Shown: positions 34,678 through 44,504 of the stretch, in pieces
Layout of the letters: every line of letters starts with the position of its first letter
How positions within the stretch are numbered: the first letter of the stretch is position 1
Source: Prevotella fusca JCM 17724
GTDB taxonomy: Bacteria > Bacteroidota > Bacteroidia > Bacteroidales > Bacteroidaceae
NCBI RefSeq assembly: GCF_001262015.1
Contig: NZ_CP012075.1
Span: forward strand, 1,054,001 to 1,118,000
Length of the DNA stretch: 64,000 nt
Reading direction: 5' to 3'
The notes under the pieces: model-generated
The model's input: the letters and a program-made list of their open reading frames with translations, nothing else
Database searches by the model: none
Told to the model about the DNA's origin: nothing
Translations under genes and position numbers: made by a program

Positions 34678-37600
34678 TTAAAGACCTAATCTCAATGTCA
34701 GGGTGAACTGCTTTGGAACCGGGGCAGCCACACCACCCGTATTGAAGAACTCCGGGTCCTGACCGTTCAGCTTCTTGTCAGCATAGAACAGGAAGAGGTT
34801 GGTTGCCTGCAGCTTCAGTGCGAGACTGTTTGCACCGATGTGTCTGATCATTGCAGCCGGGAAGGTGTAGCCCAGTGAGATTTCCTTCATGCGGATGAAG
34901 TCACCCTTTGCAATACGTGCATCTGAATAGTTATAGGCATTGTAAGCCACGTTCAGCTGTGGGTTATTGCGGTTCTGACGGCGTGAAGCGATGACAGGGA
35001 TGTCAGTAGAAGCCTCGTCGCCACCGTGTGTCCAGCGGTTGCGGAACTCCTTAGGCAGTGCGTCCATGTCGTCATAGGTACGGTTGAACACCGGGTTGAG
35101 ACGTACCTTGTTGCCGAAGCTGTAAGTTACGAATACGTTGAGGTCCCAGTTCTTGTAACGGAAGATGTTACCGAATGAGCCGGTTGTCGTCGGGTCAGCA
35201 GGACCTTCATACTTCAGATACTTGATCTTCTCCTGGTCACGCTCCTGGAGGTTGATGTCGGAGATGGTTCTGTTGCCGTCCTCGTTCATGAACGTCGGCA
35301 GACCCTCGCCGTTAAGTCCAGCGAACGGGATGCTGAAGATGGAGTTGACAGGATAACCTACAAGACTGTAACCTGTTCCCTGTACGAGGTCGATGACACG
35401 TGCATGGGTGAAGAGGCTGGTAATCTCATTGTGGGTCCATGAGAAGATGAAGTTCGTCTCCCAGCTGAAGTCCTTGCCCTTGATGTTATGTGTGTTCAAG
35501 GAGATTTCCATACCGTTTGACTTCATTGAAGCAACGTTGGCAAGGTTGTAGGAACCCAGCTGTGGATGGTTCACGTAACCGATAAGGTCACTATTGCGAC
35601 GCCAGTAGAAGTCGGTGGTAAGGTTGATGCGGTTGTCAAGGAAACCGAAGTCGAAACCGAGGTTGAACTCACGCTTCTTCTCATAGGTAAGGTTCTTGTT
35701 ACCGAACTGCTCGTCGTAACCAGTCTCCTGTACGGTTGTGAACGGACGCCAAGGCACTGTTGCCGAGAAGATTGGCAGTGAGTTCGTAACAGGAGGACGG
35801 TCACCGGTGAGTGAATAACTCAGACGGAATGTCGCATGAGTCAGCGCCTGCTTGAACAGCTTGCTGAACCAGCCTTCCTCGTGTGCGTTCCATGCACCGG
35901 AGACGTTATAGGTCGGCAGCCAGCGGGCAGAGGTAGCCTTGCCCAGATAGTTCGTACCTTCATAACGGAAAGTACCAGTCATCTGGTAGCGGCCCTTATA
36001 AGAATAGGTACCTGTACCGAAGTAAGCAAGACTGCGGATGTGGGTGTTTGATAAAGAGTAATAGTCCGTACCCTGCTCCTGGAACATCTTGAAGGCACGG
36101 TAGTTCAGCTTGGCAATCTCGCCAGCATCGAACATCATACCCCATTCACGGTCGAAGGTCTGCTTACGGTCAACGCTGTTGCTTTCCACACCGGCATAGA
36201 GATTCACGATATGAGTATCGTTGAAAACATCATTATATGCAGCCGAAAGACGTGTGTCCCAGCCGAAGAAGTGGTTACCTGTCCTGTCGAGAATACCGCC
36301 CTCAGGGAGGATTGACTCAGGAAGGGCGAACGGATTGTCCGGATCCTTGTAGAGGTAAGGGTTCGCATCACGGATGGTCGTCGTACCCATAGCACGGTAA
36401 GCCAGCGCCTGGTTGGAGTTCTCGCGAACGGAGTGCTCCATGGTTGAAGCCGCACTCTTGACAGCCACCAAGGCAGTAAGTTTCACCTTCGTGACAGGTT
36501 TATAGTCAACACTTGCCTGTACACGGAAGTCGTGTACGTTAAGGTCCATATAGTTGTTGTTCAACTCGTTGAAGATATTGAACGGAGCATAGTTACGTGT
36601 GTAGAACTCGTTAGGGTCGAGTGTACGTGACGTATTCAGAGAGTAAGAGTAAGGGTTGATGTCGAACGCACGGCTTACGGCACCTGTTGCAGGGTCGATG
36701 GTACGGCTCAGTGAGCCCGGAGCCCTCTGCTTACGGTAAGAAGCATTGGCAATAAGGTTCAGACCGATCTGCTTGTTGATGTTGTAAGTGGTATTGATGT
36801 TACCAGTGTAACGCTGCACACGGCTTGACTTGTACCATCCCGGGTCATACATTGCAGAGAGGGAAGCATAGTACTGCCCCTTGTCCGTACCGCCTGATGC
36901 ACTGACAGAGTGGTTATGCATGATTGAGCTTGAGAAAAGCTGGCCGAACCAGTCGGTGTTGCGGTATTCCGCTGCACGCAGGTAAGCATCACGTGCTCTC
37001 TGTGTGTTCTCCAGACCGAACTGTCCCTTTGTAGTGTCATACTGGGAGAGCAGCTGGTACATACGACCGTAGACGCCACTCGTTGAGGCATTTGCAATCT
37101 CGGCATAGTTCAGGTAACCCTTCTTCTCCAGCTCACGGTAAACCTCCATCTGGTCCTGTGAGTTCATGATATTGAAGTTCCTGTAGCTTGGCTTCAGACG
37201 GAGGGTGTACTCGCCGGTATAGCTCAGATGGCTCTGACCAGCCTTACCCTTCTTCGTCGTCACGACAATCACACCCGCCATGGCGCGCGCACCATAGATA
37301 GATGTAGCCGAACCGTCCTTCAGAATCTGGAAGCTCTCAATGTCGTCAGCGTTCAATCCGGCAATGGCTGAAGAAATCAAGGTCTTCGCATCACCTGATG
37401 ACAACGAACTTGCATCAACATTGGCAATGTCTTCCATGATGACACCGTCAACAACCCAAAGCGGCTTTGACGAACCGAAGATTGACGTGGCACCACGCAC
37501 ACGGATCTTCGGAGCAGTACCGAACGTACCTGACACGTTCTGCACGCTCACACCGGCAGCACGCCCTTCGAGCGAACGGCTCACGTCAGCCATACCATCC

Positions 37601-37986
37601 AGCTTCGCCTTTGAAGCGTCAATCTTCGTGGCAGCACCTGAGAAGAGGCGCTTGTCCTGCTGGGTCATACCCGTCACGACAACCTCGGTGAGCTGGTGAT
37701 TGTCATTGGCAAGCACTACCTTCATGCCATCCTTGGCAGCAAGGGTCTGCGTGACCATACCGATGTAACTGACTACGAGTTTCTTTCCTGCAGGAACATC
37801 GAGCGAGAAGTGACCGTCAATGTCGGTGACAGTACCCGTCGTGGTACCCTGTACCATGACTGACGCACCGATAACGGCTTCCCCGTCGTCCTGAGAAACT
37901 ACGGTACCATTGATTTTTGCCTGACCGAATGCCGTGCCCAAAGACAGGATAAGACCAAACAAAAACAGAGTAAATCTTTTCTCCAT
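34678..37986 (-). CDS. SusC/RagA-family transporter, first metallohydrolase operon
   Basis: This 1102-aa TonB-linked barrel begins with a signal peptide ending TAFGQ (about residue 22). A carboxypeptidase-regulatory domain follows (INGTVVSQDDGEAVIGASVM), then ELTEVVVTGMTQQDKRLFSGA and the plug (KIRVRGATSIFGSSKPLWVV). It is exactly as long as the SusC at 56158-59466, and the first 290 residues are nearly identical, while the barrel has diverged. The group resembles the oligopeptide-importing SusCD described in Bacteroides (BT2261-BT2264, by recollection), so peptide import is likely but inferred. The promoter is at 38227-38258, with an untranslated leader of about 230 nt. Confidence 0.95.
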   Translation of the reverse strand: MEKRFTLFLFGLILSLGTAFGQAKINGTVVSQDDGEAVIGASVMVQGTTTGTVTDIDGHFSLDVPAGKKLVVSYIGMVTQTLAAKDGMKVVLANDNHQLTEVVVTGMTQQDKRLFSGAATKIDASKAKLDGMADVSRSLEGRAAGVSVQNVSGTFGTAPKIRVRGATSIFGSSKPLWVVDGVIMEDIANVDASSLSSGDAKTLISSAIAGLNADDIESFQILKDGSATSIYGARAMAGVIVVTTKKGKAGQSHLSYTGEYTLRLKPSYRNFNIMNSQDQMEVYRELEKKGYLNYAEIANASTSGVYGRMYQLLSQYDTTKGQFGLENTQRARDAYLRAAEYRNTDWFGQLFSSSIMHNHSVSASGGTDKGQYYASLSAMYDPGWYKSSRVQRYTGNINTTYNINKQIGLNLIANASYRKQRAPGSLSRTIDPATGAVSRAFDINPYSYSLNTSRTLDPNEFYTRNYAPFNIFNELNNNYMDLNVHDFRVQASVDYKPVTKVKLTALVAVKSAASTMEHSVRENSNQALAYRAMGTTTIRDANPYLYKDPDNPFALPESILPEGGILDRTGNHFFGWDTRLSAAYNDVFNDTHIVNLYAGVESNSVDRKQTFDREWGMMFDAGEIAKLNYRAFKMFQEQGTDYYSLSNTHIRSLAYFGTGTYSYKGRYQMTGTFRYEGTNYLGKATSARWLPTYNVSGAWNAHEEGWFSKLFKQALTHATFRLSYSLTGDRPPVTNSLPIFSATVPWRPFTTVQETGYDEQFGNKNLTYEKKREFNLGFDFGFLDNRINLTTDFYWRRNSDLIGYVNHPQLGSYNLANVASMKSNGMEISLNTHNIKGKDFSWETNFIFSWTHNEITSLFTHARVIDLVQGTGYSLVGYPVNSIFSIPFAGLNGEGLPTFMNEDGNRTISDINLQERDQEKIKYLKYEGPADPTTTGSFGNIFRYKNWDLNVFVTYSFGNKVRLNPVFNRTYDDMDALPKEFRNRWTHGGDEASTDIPVIASRRQNRNNPQLNVAYNAYNYSDARIAKGDFIRMKEISLGYTFPAAMIRHIGANSLALKLQATNLFLFYADKKLNGQDPEFFNTGGVAAPVPKQFTLTLRLGL

Positions 37987-38543
37987 AGATCTCTTTTTGT
38001 TATTAAATGAATTATTATTGTGTTACTGTTTCGCTAAACTGCATGTATAAAAGTTTCGCTCAACTTATGCGCAACTGTTTGCTTTACCTACGTTTAACAG
38101 TCTCCTGAACTTACGTATCCTTGTTCGCAGCACAATCCTTTCACAAGGAATAAGTCGTACTCATTATATAATAAGGGCATACCGCCACTCATTCATAATT
38201 CTTAAAATCTTTTACCATATAGGCTGCAAATTTAGAAATTATTTATAACAACCGCAAGTTTTTATCATCTTAAATTACATTTTCTATTAAATTTCAGCTT
38301 ATTAATTACTAATCCTAATAAAAACCGCATAAATAACACCTATAACAGCAAACCAACACCGATTCATCTATGAACCGCCCGTAAACCATCTATAAAACCT
38401 TTTATTTGCTGACTACTAACTCCATGAAGCAACACCTGTTCATGGGTATTGCGGAGAGGAAAATAGGGATTGTCAGAAGTTTACCGCACACCAATACTTC
38501 AAAATACTTATGATAATTATTCTTTTGCAACAGTATAATCTAA
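37987..38543. other. AT-rich gap between the Sus operon and the defence pair
   Basis: It contains the operon leader and promoter. The rest, 38260-38543, is AT-rich with no gene or repeat that I can support. Confidence 0.6.
38227..38258 (-). promoter_or_regulatory. Promoter of the first metallohydrolase Sus operon
   Basis: Leftward -33 CTTG (38255-38258), 20-bp spacer, and -7 TAAATTTG (38227-38234). The leader contains a direct repeat GTTTCGCT(A/C)AACT at about 38027-38070. Confidence 0.75.
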
Positions 38544-39398
38544 TTACACCTCGCTCTTCTTCCTTATCTCTTCCAAATTAATTTGCTGCTGTTTAAGATA
38601 TGCATCGTACTCGTTGGCATTCGCATTCATTCTACCTATTATAAACTGAGCCAATCTGTGCATTTGAGTGGCGAAAAGAACAGGAATATCATTATTGTCC
38701 TCCCGATAATGCTCAAGACTATGTTCTACACCTTCCTGTAGATGTTCAAAAGCATATTGCCCGTGAAGACCACCTTTTACAATTTCATTACAAACCTTTT
38801 TTAATCTTTTGCTTCGTTCTACAACTGTTAATGGTTCTATACAAGCCAAGTCGTGAGTGGAGTCATTCTTATAACAATAGTAAAGCCATATCTCAAAGCA
38901 TGGATTACTTATTATCCAGTTGCCTCGGTCAGCAGCTGGCTTAGAAGAAAGAATCTTCTGTAACTGCTCATAGAATTCATCAACATCAGACAACAGGAAC
39001 ACCTCATCCATCTTGTCTAAATGATGAGACAGATTGTTAAGTACAAACTCACCAGCATCACAAATGCTCTGCCATTTTTCCTGCATTTGATATGGCTGTA
39101 ACCCTTGCCTTTCTTCTGTAAAGAACAATACCTTTAAAGCTGAAATCTTCTGACCATTAATAAGCTCTTTCAGGAAATCTTTTTCTCTTTTTTCTCCACC
39201 AGAGATAATAAGAACAAGTGATGGTGTACGGAAACTGTCACCCTTCTGATAGCCGAGAGGCAGAGCAGAAGGTGTATCAACGCTGACAGTTTCATTTTCT
39301 TCTACATTTGATTGTTCAACTTCTTCTTCGTGCTGAACAGGCTTTTCCAAAGTCTCTTCAGACTCACCTTTTTTGTATGTTAGCTTTGAAAAGTCCAT
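38544..39398 (-). CDS. RloB/AbiLii-like protein of a two-gene phage-defence pair
   Basis: This 284-aa protein carries the RloB core: LVLIISGGEKREKDFLKEL (GGEK at about 67-70, the Toprim-like acidic motif), FLLSDVDEFYEQL, and the hallmark SNPCFEIWLYYCY (about 163-175). The first 55 residues are an acidic, low-complexity extension not typical of the core. RloB-family proteins pair with AAA ATPases in abortive-infection systems such as AbiL (AbiLi/AbiLii). Here the ATPase gene ends 6 bp upstream, so the two are co-transcribed. Base composition is clearly more AT-rich than the flanking Sus operons, suggesting horizontal transfer. Confidence 0.87.
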   Translation of the reverse strand: MDFSKLTYKKGESEETLEKPVQHEEEVEQSNVEENETVSVDTPSALPLGYQKGDSFRTPSLVLIISGGEKREKDFLKELINGQKISALKVLFFTEERQGLQPYQMQEKWQSICDAGEFVLNNLSHHLDKMDEVFLLSDVDEFYEQLQKILSSKPAADRGNWIISNPCFEIWLYYCYKNDSTHDLACIEPLTVVERSKRLKKVCNEIVKGGLHGQYAFEHLQEGVEHSLEHYREDNNDIPVLFATQMHRLAQFIIGRMNANANEYDAYLKQQQINLEEIRKKSEV

Positions 39399-39404
39399 AA
39401 GCTA

Positions 39405-40715
39405 TTACATATTCAGCTCTCCAATAAAGGGAATTGCACCATAACGTCCTTCCATATATCCGTTTTCAATCTTGATGGTATTATGAATCTTAAACTCATT
39501 TAGTGAGTACATCCTGGTGCTACCCTCCTTCTTCTCCACCATCCAAACCTCATCTGTACGGATAAAGTCCTGATTCAACAAACAAGTCTGGTGAGTAGTG
39601 AATATCAGCTGACCTGTTGTTTCCTGCCGGGAGAAGTATTTTACCAACTCTCTTATGAGATGCGGGTGAACACTATGATCCAGCTCATCAATCAATACAG
39701 TTTTCCCCAGCTTTATCGCATCATAAAATGCAGGGACAAGCGTAAGTAAACGAACGGTGCCATCTGACTGAGCCATGATATCCATATCCTTTGAGAAGCC
39801 GTTTTTTCCGAACTGCTCAAACATCAATTGGCTGACTTTTCTGACTCCTTCCTCTATAACGACATTTCTTATATTCCTATTTTTATCAAATGTAGAAATT
39901 GCTCCAGACTGCATGTTCTTTAATCTTTCAATAGGCACATCGGTTTCATTATGAGCGCGAATCCAATCATCAAAATCCTCTGTTTGAACCTTAACCTCAT
40001 TGATTCCTAAGTCAACAACCTTAAAAAGGTCAGATGCAAATTTATTGATATCTTCATTTTTTCTGAATATCTCTATTAAAGTCGGGCAGATTGTATTTAG
40101 ACCTATTAAAACCAACTCTTCATGAAACCACCTCTTGGCAATTGCGATGTGCTCATCAGTTAACACAGGCATATCATCATTAATCGTCAATAAACTTGCA
40201 AAAGGGTTCTTCTCTAACCATCCTCTAATCATCCGCTCCACCTCATCTGACGGCTTTACTGCGAAGAATAAGGACTCACCATCTCTTGTAAACACATCTC
40301 TGTTCTCTTTAAAGCCAAGTCCGGATTCCTTTAATATTTCAGACTTAATCCCATCTTTAGCGATTTCCACAGAATAGAGGTATGCTTTTCCTATTTCTGT
40401 AACAAACTCTATTGCCAGTTCTATCGGTTGGGAGTCGGACTCTTTCCTTAAAGCATAAAAATATCTGGAGACTTCTGATTGATTTAAGAACTCTTTATCA
40501 GTTACCAACGACTTGATAAATTCAACTCCCTTTAACATATTAGATTTGCCTGCACCATTAGCACCATATATGGCAGCCATTCTCAGTACAGGTAAAACGC
40601 CTGCTGCCTTTGAGATATGATCAGGAAGCGATGTTCTTTTCATATTAGGGAACATATCAAACTGGACCTCATCTTCAAATGACAGGAAGTTCTTTAATAT
40701 AACTCGGAGTAACAT
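39405..40715 (-). CDS. AAA-family ATPase, AbiLi/RloA-like phage-defence partner
   Basis: This 436-aa ATPase belongs to the AAA_15/AAA_21 (OLD/RecF-like) group. The Walker A motif YGANGAGKSNML is near residues 50-60, a long insert separates the lobes, and the C-terminal part holds Walker B TVLIDELDHSVHPHL (about 337-350) and the switch-like LIFTTHQTCLLNQD. The N-terminal IKNFLSFEDEVQFDMFPN is the usual start of this family. With the RloB-type gene it forms an AbiL-like abortive-infection module; activity against phage is inferred. The promoter is at 40790-40821. Confidence 0.88.
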   Translation of the reverse strand: MLLRVILKNFLSFEDEVQFDMFPNMKRTSLPDHISKAAGVLPVLRMAAIYGANGAGKSNMLKGVEFIKSLVTDKEFLNQSEVSRYFYALRKESDSQPIELAIEFVTEIGKAYLYSVEIAKDGIKSEILKESGLGFKENRDVFTRDGESLFFAVKPSDEVERMIRGWLEKNPFASLLTINDDMPVLTDEHIAIAKRWFHEELVLIGLNTICPTLIEIFRKNEDINKFASDLFKVVDLGINEVKVQTEDFDDWIRAHNETDVPIERLKNMQSGAISTFDKNRNIRNVVIEEGVRKVSQLMFEQFGKNGFSKDMDIMAQSDGTVRLLTLVPAFYDAIKLGKTVLIDELDHSVHPHLIRELVKYFSRQETTGQLIFTTHQTCLLNQDFIRTDEVWMVEKKEGSTRMYSLNEFKIHNTIKIENGYMEGRYGAIPFIGELNM

Positions 40716-40789
40716 AATGCACAGATTTTAAATGAACATAATTGAATAAATACAGATAATATCTAAATATATCTATTATTTCACAAGTG

Positions 40790-40821
40790 CAAATATATAA
40801 AAAAAAGATTAGTCCGTGAAA
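40790..40821 (-). promoter_or_regulatory. Promoter of the AbiL-like operon
   Basis: Leftward -33 TTTC (40818-40821), 20-bp spacer, and -7 TATATTTG (40790-40797). Confidence 0.65.
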
Positions 40822-40867
40822 TTTTCACGCAAAAACGCGACATGTTATCCTATTTTCAGCGCAGATC

Positions 40868-40980
40868 AGTTCATTAGAGCCTGAACAGGTTTTGTTTTAC
40901 TATCGAGCTGCTGGTCTTTGTAACAAAGGCGTAGCAGGCTACGGCAAGCTAAAATGGACTGACACGATACCGACAAGAAA
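40868..40980 (+). repeat. Left arm of an inverted repeat flanking the C10 protease gene
   Basis: The blocks GTTCATTAGAGCCTGAACAG, GGTTTTGTT and GGTCTTTGTAACAAAGGCGT recur in inverted orientation at about 44300-44420, with overall similarity near three quarters by eye. Confidence 0.75.
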
Positions 40981-41148
40981 ACAAAAGATGTCAGGAAACA
41001 GTACGATTAATAAGGATAATGAGCCTATTGTAGTCAACTTAGAGAGTGGGATTGAATTTCCTCACGACTCCAAAAGGCTTCGTTACCCCACGGAATAATT
41101 TTGGAACGACACGTCCTTTTGTAAAAATAAAATCAATCACGGAAAACA

Positions 41149-41230
41149 ACAGGTGCTTAATTGCGCTGCAACTAAGGCTTAATTGGACGCTTAAAGGGCG
41201 TTAATTGGAACGCAATTAAGCACTGGTTAT
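41149..41230. repeat. CAATTAACGCCC-family array with inverted ends (41.2 kb cluster)
   Basis: The left edge CAGGTGCTTAATTGCG and right edge CGCAATTAAGCACTGG are inverted copies of each other with two mismatches. Between them lie AAGGCTTAATTG and the reverse block AAAGGGCGTTAATTG. Confidence 0.8.
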
Positions 41231-41482
41231 TTTACGACTTTACAATCAGCTGATACTCTGCAGATTGCACGTTTGACGCCTCACCCTGCCTTTTCATGAT
41301 TTTAAAAAGGTTTTTCCGTTTTTATGTAAGAATATTTCATCGCTTCACATCAGCTGTCCGGTCTCCTTTTTCATACTTCTCTAAAAGAGGCTTTATGTGT
41401 CTATACAAGGAAAAACAAGGAACAGGGAAGGTGAAGAAAAGCATTGCCGGCGCAGTGCTCTTTCACCTTCAGCACAAAAAAA

Positions 41483-41506
41483 GGGGCGTACAAAGCTGTA
41501 CGCCCC
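41483..41506 (-). terminator. C10 protease gene terminator
   Basis: A perfect 10-bp stem GGGGCGTACA/TGTACGCCCC with an AAGC loop is followed on the leftward strand by TTTTTTTG. A second hairpin (GAAGGTGAA/TTTCACCTTC) lies just beyond. Confidence 0.85.
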
Positions 41507-41542
41507 TGCTTGATTACAAATCTCATTTCCAACACAGGATTC

Positions 41543-44104
41543 CTACCTGACACGTACCTTCCTGCCATTGACGACATAGACGCCCTTGGCAAGACTGCTG
41601 AAATCAGAAACAGCCTTGGCTACGCAGATGCCGTCAAGCGTAAAGACATCGAATGTGGCGGATGGAGCTGCCTGCGGAGTGGGGGATATTCCATTGGCAG
41701 CAGACTGGACGGTGAGCTGTGCGGGGAAGTAGTTGAAGAGATAGTTGTCAGCAAGACCGCCAGCTACTTCAATGACATACTGGCCGGGCACATCGAAAGA
41801 AGAAACCACCTTACCATCACTGTCCTTAACGGTGAACACAGGTGCTTCCGTGAGTTCCACGGCCGTTTCGTTGTTCTGCAGTCCGTCCACAGTGTAGCCG
41901 AAGACCGGCGTTTCCCCTATGCCCACAGTCAGGTTCTTTGCACGGAGATTGGCAGTGGCTTTCTGTACATAGAGGTATCCGCTGGAAAATTCCACCTCCT
42001 CTTCCGTGATGGAACCACGGGAAACACTGATAACATATCTTCCCACAGGAGAAGCAGGCGTTGCCTCGCATGTCAGCAGAGGCGTACCATCGACATAGTC
42101 ACCCTTCATCTGCCACCCGAACTTCGGATTTGCCTTGCCATAAGTTCTTGAGGCATTGCGCACCTTAATGGTAGTACCGAATTCAACGACGTTGAAGTCC
42201 TTCCACTGGTCACTGCTTTTATAGAGATTCTTTGTACCTGACGGAATCTGGAGCCGGGTAACAATCCTGTTAAGGTCGGCGAACACGTTGCGCCCTAACG
42301 CTGGCACTTTCCTTGCATAAAGACGGATAGCAGAGAGGGTGTTATTGCCGGCAAATGCCTCATCACCAATTTCCTTGAGCGTATTGGGCAGCGTTACCTT
42401 CGTCAGACTGCTGCAACCTGCAAGCCCATAGCTGTGAATCCTGACAACACCTTTCCTCACTGTAAGTTCTCCTGTATTGCAAGGCAGCACGGATATGATT
42501 TCCGTTGTGTCCTTTGTCATCAGTATCCGCCCGTCAAAGATATAGTTCCGGCTGTCGTCTGCAGGTATGGATATGGAGTCAAGGCGTGACAGCTTGCCAA
42601 ACGCCCCGTCTGCGATGGAAACAGTTGTCTTGGGAAGAATGAGCCTGTGCAGGGTCTTGCAGCCATAGAATGCACGCTCTGGAACTTCATGCTTCACGGT
42701 GGTCAGCTGCCGTTTACCATCTATAAGGTAAGGCTCTCCCCCATCAATAATCTCCGCATCACCGAGGTCGAGTTCTGTAAGTGAACTGCGCAGCATCATT
42801 CCGTTCACGTCACATCCCGCAATCTGACGGATGGTGCGCAGGTCGGTTGAGTTGATTCTGCCGTTCACCTTCAACTTTGAAATCCTGTTATAGGTGGAAT
42901 CACTGATGAGTGATGACAGCTTTCCGGGTTCGCTGACACTGACAGTATCCTGGAGCAGTTCGCCATGTATCCCCTCAAAGCCTATAATCATGTCCTGATG
43001 TTCCGAAAACTTATTGCCTGTAGGGTTCAGAAGACTTATATCATAGAATCCATCAAAGTTTCCTTCCCATCCCCAGTTAACCCACACCTTGCCGCTGGCA
43101 TCGTATCCGCACAGCACGAAAGCGTGTCCGCCGTTCTTGGAATCCAGTCCTGTATAGAGGATGGCACGGCGTGCGTTGAGCTCGTTGAACACCATGTCCA
43201 TCCATGCTTCCTCACTGTAGTCCTCACGCACGAGCATCTGGGTTGTCTCCGAGTAGCCGAAGTTACGCCTTAGTCCTTCACAGGCATTCTGCATATAGGT
43301 TCCCGAAGCATCAGTGGCATACATCATATCGGCTGCCACACCGCAATCAAGCATCAGCTTTGCCACAGCCTTTCCCTGCGCCTCGCTGTACTTACCCTTG
43401 TAGCTGTCAATCATGTTTGCCCAGTCATACACACTCTCGTCATAGTTGACCGTCACCAGCTTCTTCGTTCCGTCAGCCTGTTTGACGCTCACGGAGTGCG
43501 TGCCTGTCCCCTTCTTAGGATAGCCGTTGTAGCTCATTATCTGCGCCATGGCTGTAGCCACACATCCCGTTACGGCTCTTCCCGTACCGCCATAGCCCTG
43601 CCAGGCACCTGTTCCTGAGGCTGTTGCTTCAGGACAGAGGTCATTGTAAGGTCGTTCCTGTCCCCATTCCGACGAGATGAACGAGGATACCTGCGGGGCA
43701 TACTTGTCAGCATTGGGCATGACCATCTTACTTGGAGTGCCCTTTGCCACTATGTTATTGATGGCGTTCTCGGCAGCAGTGAGATACCATTTGAAGCCCT
43801 CGTTCTTAGTGTTCTTGTCGAAAACAGTGCTCGAACAGGCAATAACAGCCGGGACGAGGTCGTCATTGCTGATGATAACGAACCCTCCTTTCTTATATCC
43901 CATGACGGTATATGCCTTGTTCGCCTGTAGCGTCTTGAGCTCGTCTCTGTGCGCACCGCTCATACTCAGTGCCGGCGACTGGCTGAACACCTGTGCTGCT
44001 GCGGCTCTGATGGCAGCCTTTGTTCTTGGTGCGGCTGAGATTGACAAAGCTATGCTTAGTGCCAACAACAGACTCATGGATAATCGTTTTCTGAAGTTCA
44101 TCAT
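41543..44104 (-). CDS. C10-family cysteine protease (interpain/SpeB type) with LRR, MBG and T9SS sorting domains
   Basis: This secreted protease of about 853 aa starts at 44104 (MMNFRKRLSMSLLLALSIALSISA signal); upstream codons lack a signal. Residues about 30-140 are a SpeB-type propeptide. The C10 peptidase domain has catalytic Cys about 181 (GRAVTGCVATAMAQ) and His about 327 (NGGHAFVLCGYD), with the supporting VNWGWEGNFDGFYDIS. Next come BspA-like leucine-rich repeats (VTLPNTLKEIGDEAFAGN), one or two MBG-like beta domains (ASRTYGKANPKFGW), and a C-terminal sorting domain ending LAKGVYVVNGRKVRVR, typical of type IX secretion. Size and layout match interpain-like enzymes of oral Prevotella, which degrade host proteins. 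The gene is flanked by an inverted repeat. Confidence 0.92.
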   Translation of the reverse strand: MMNFRKRLSMSLLLALSIALSISAAPRTKAAIRAAAAQVFSQSPALSMSGAHRDELKTLQANKAYTVMGYKKGGFVIISNDDLVPAVIACSSTVFDKNTKNEGFKWYLTAAENAINNIVAKGTPSKMVMPNADKYAPQVSSFISSEWGQERPYNDLCPEATASGTGAWQGYGGTGRAVTGCVATAMAQIMSYNGYPKKGTGTHSVSVKQADGTKKLVTVNYDESVYDWANMIDSYKGKYSEAQGKAVAKLMLDCGVAADMMYATDASGTYMQNACEGLRRNFGYSETTQMLVREDYSEEAWMDMVFNELNARRAILYTGLDSKNGGHAFVLCGYDASGKVWVNWGWEGNFDGFYDISLLNPTGNKFSEHQDMIIGFEGIHGELLQDTVSVSEPGKLSSLISDSTYNRISKLKVNGRINSTDLRTIRQIAGCDVNGMMLRSSLTELDLGDAEIIDGGEPYLIDGKRQLTTVKHEVPERAFYGCKTLHRLILPKTTVSIADGAFGKLSRLDSISIPADDSRNYIFDGRILMTKDTTEIISVLPCNTGELTVRKGVVRIHSYGLAGCSSLTKVTLPNTLKEIGDEAFAGNNTLSAIRLYARKVPALGRNVFADLNRIVTRLQIPSGTKNLYKSSDQWKDFNVVEFGTTIKVRNASRTYGKANPKFGWQMKGDYVDGTPLLTCEATPASPVGRYVISVSRGSITEEEVEFSSGYLYVQKATANLRAKNLTVGIGETPVFGYTVDGLQNNETAVELTEAPVFTVKDSDGKVVSSFDVPGQYVIEVAGGLADNYLFNYFPAQLTVQSAANGISPTPQAAPSATFDVFTLDGICVAKAVSDFSSLAKGVYVVNGRKVRVR

Positions 44105-44299
44105 ACTGAATGGATGTGATTGTTTCTGACTTTCCTGCCTGCCGACAGCATTCCTGTGGCAACTGGTTCTCAGCAAACAGGTATTTTTCTTATTGTATTT
44201 TTACTGCTGTCCTGCCCCCGACACCATTGGTGCTTACCAACAACACCACATGTGACAGGCAAAAACACACTGGTCGGAAACGGTAAGAAAGTTCATTGT

Positions 44300-44420
44300 T
44301 GGCATTATATAGTCGGTTTCTTGTCCGTCTCTGGAACTCGGCGTGATCCGCTACGCCTTCGTTACAAAGACCGACCACCTGCCCGACTGTAGAACAAAAC
44401 CTGTTCAGGCACTAATGAAC
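44300..44420 (-). repeat. Right arm of the inverted repeat flanking the C10 protease gene
   Basis: On the minus strand it reads GTTCATTAGTGCCTGAACAG, GGTTTTGTT and GGTCTTTGTAACGAAGGCGT, matching the arm at 40868-40980. A related piece, CCCCAATCATTCATTAG, occurs near 49830. Confidence 0.75.
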
Positions 44421-44470
44421 GATTGGGGATTACCAGACAGCATAAACTGTAGTTATAAACACGAAGATAT

Positions 44471-44504
44471 GGAACCGCAACCCTTCAATGAGGGTTCCGG
44501 TTCC
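44471..44504 (-). terminator. Terminator of the large Fn3 protein gene
   Basis: Arms GGAACCGCAACCCT and AGGGTTCCGGTTCC with a TCAATG loop (one mismatch) lie 40 bp past the stop. Confidence 0.8.

Larger units (their letters stand above)
40716..41542. other. Gap with flanking repeat, array and protease terminator
   Basis: It contains the AbiL promoter, one arm of an inverted repeat (40868-40980), an array (41149-41230) and two hairpins (41427-41470 and 41483-41506) downstream of the protease. Open frames here are short and unsupported. Confidence 0.6.

Noticed and set aside
38544..40715. CRISPR Csm2 or anticodon-nuclease locus
   Set aside because: RloB proteins are sometimes misnamed Csm2, but no cas genes or type I restriction genes adjoin; the AbiL-like reading explains both genes.
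40868..44420. Composite transposon around the protease
   Set aside because: Only short imperfect inverted repeats flank it; no transposase and no target duplication was found, so it is kept as an observation only.
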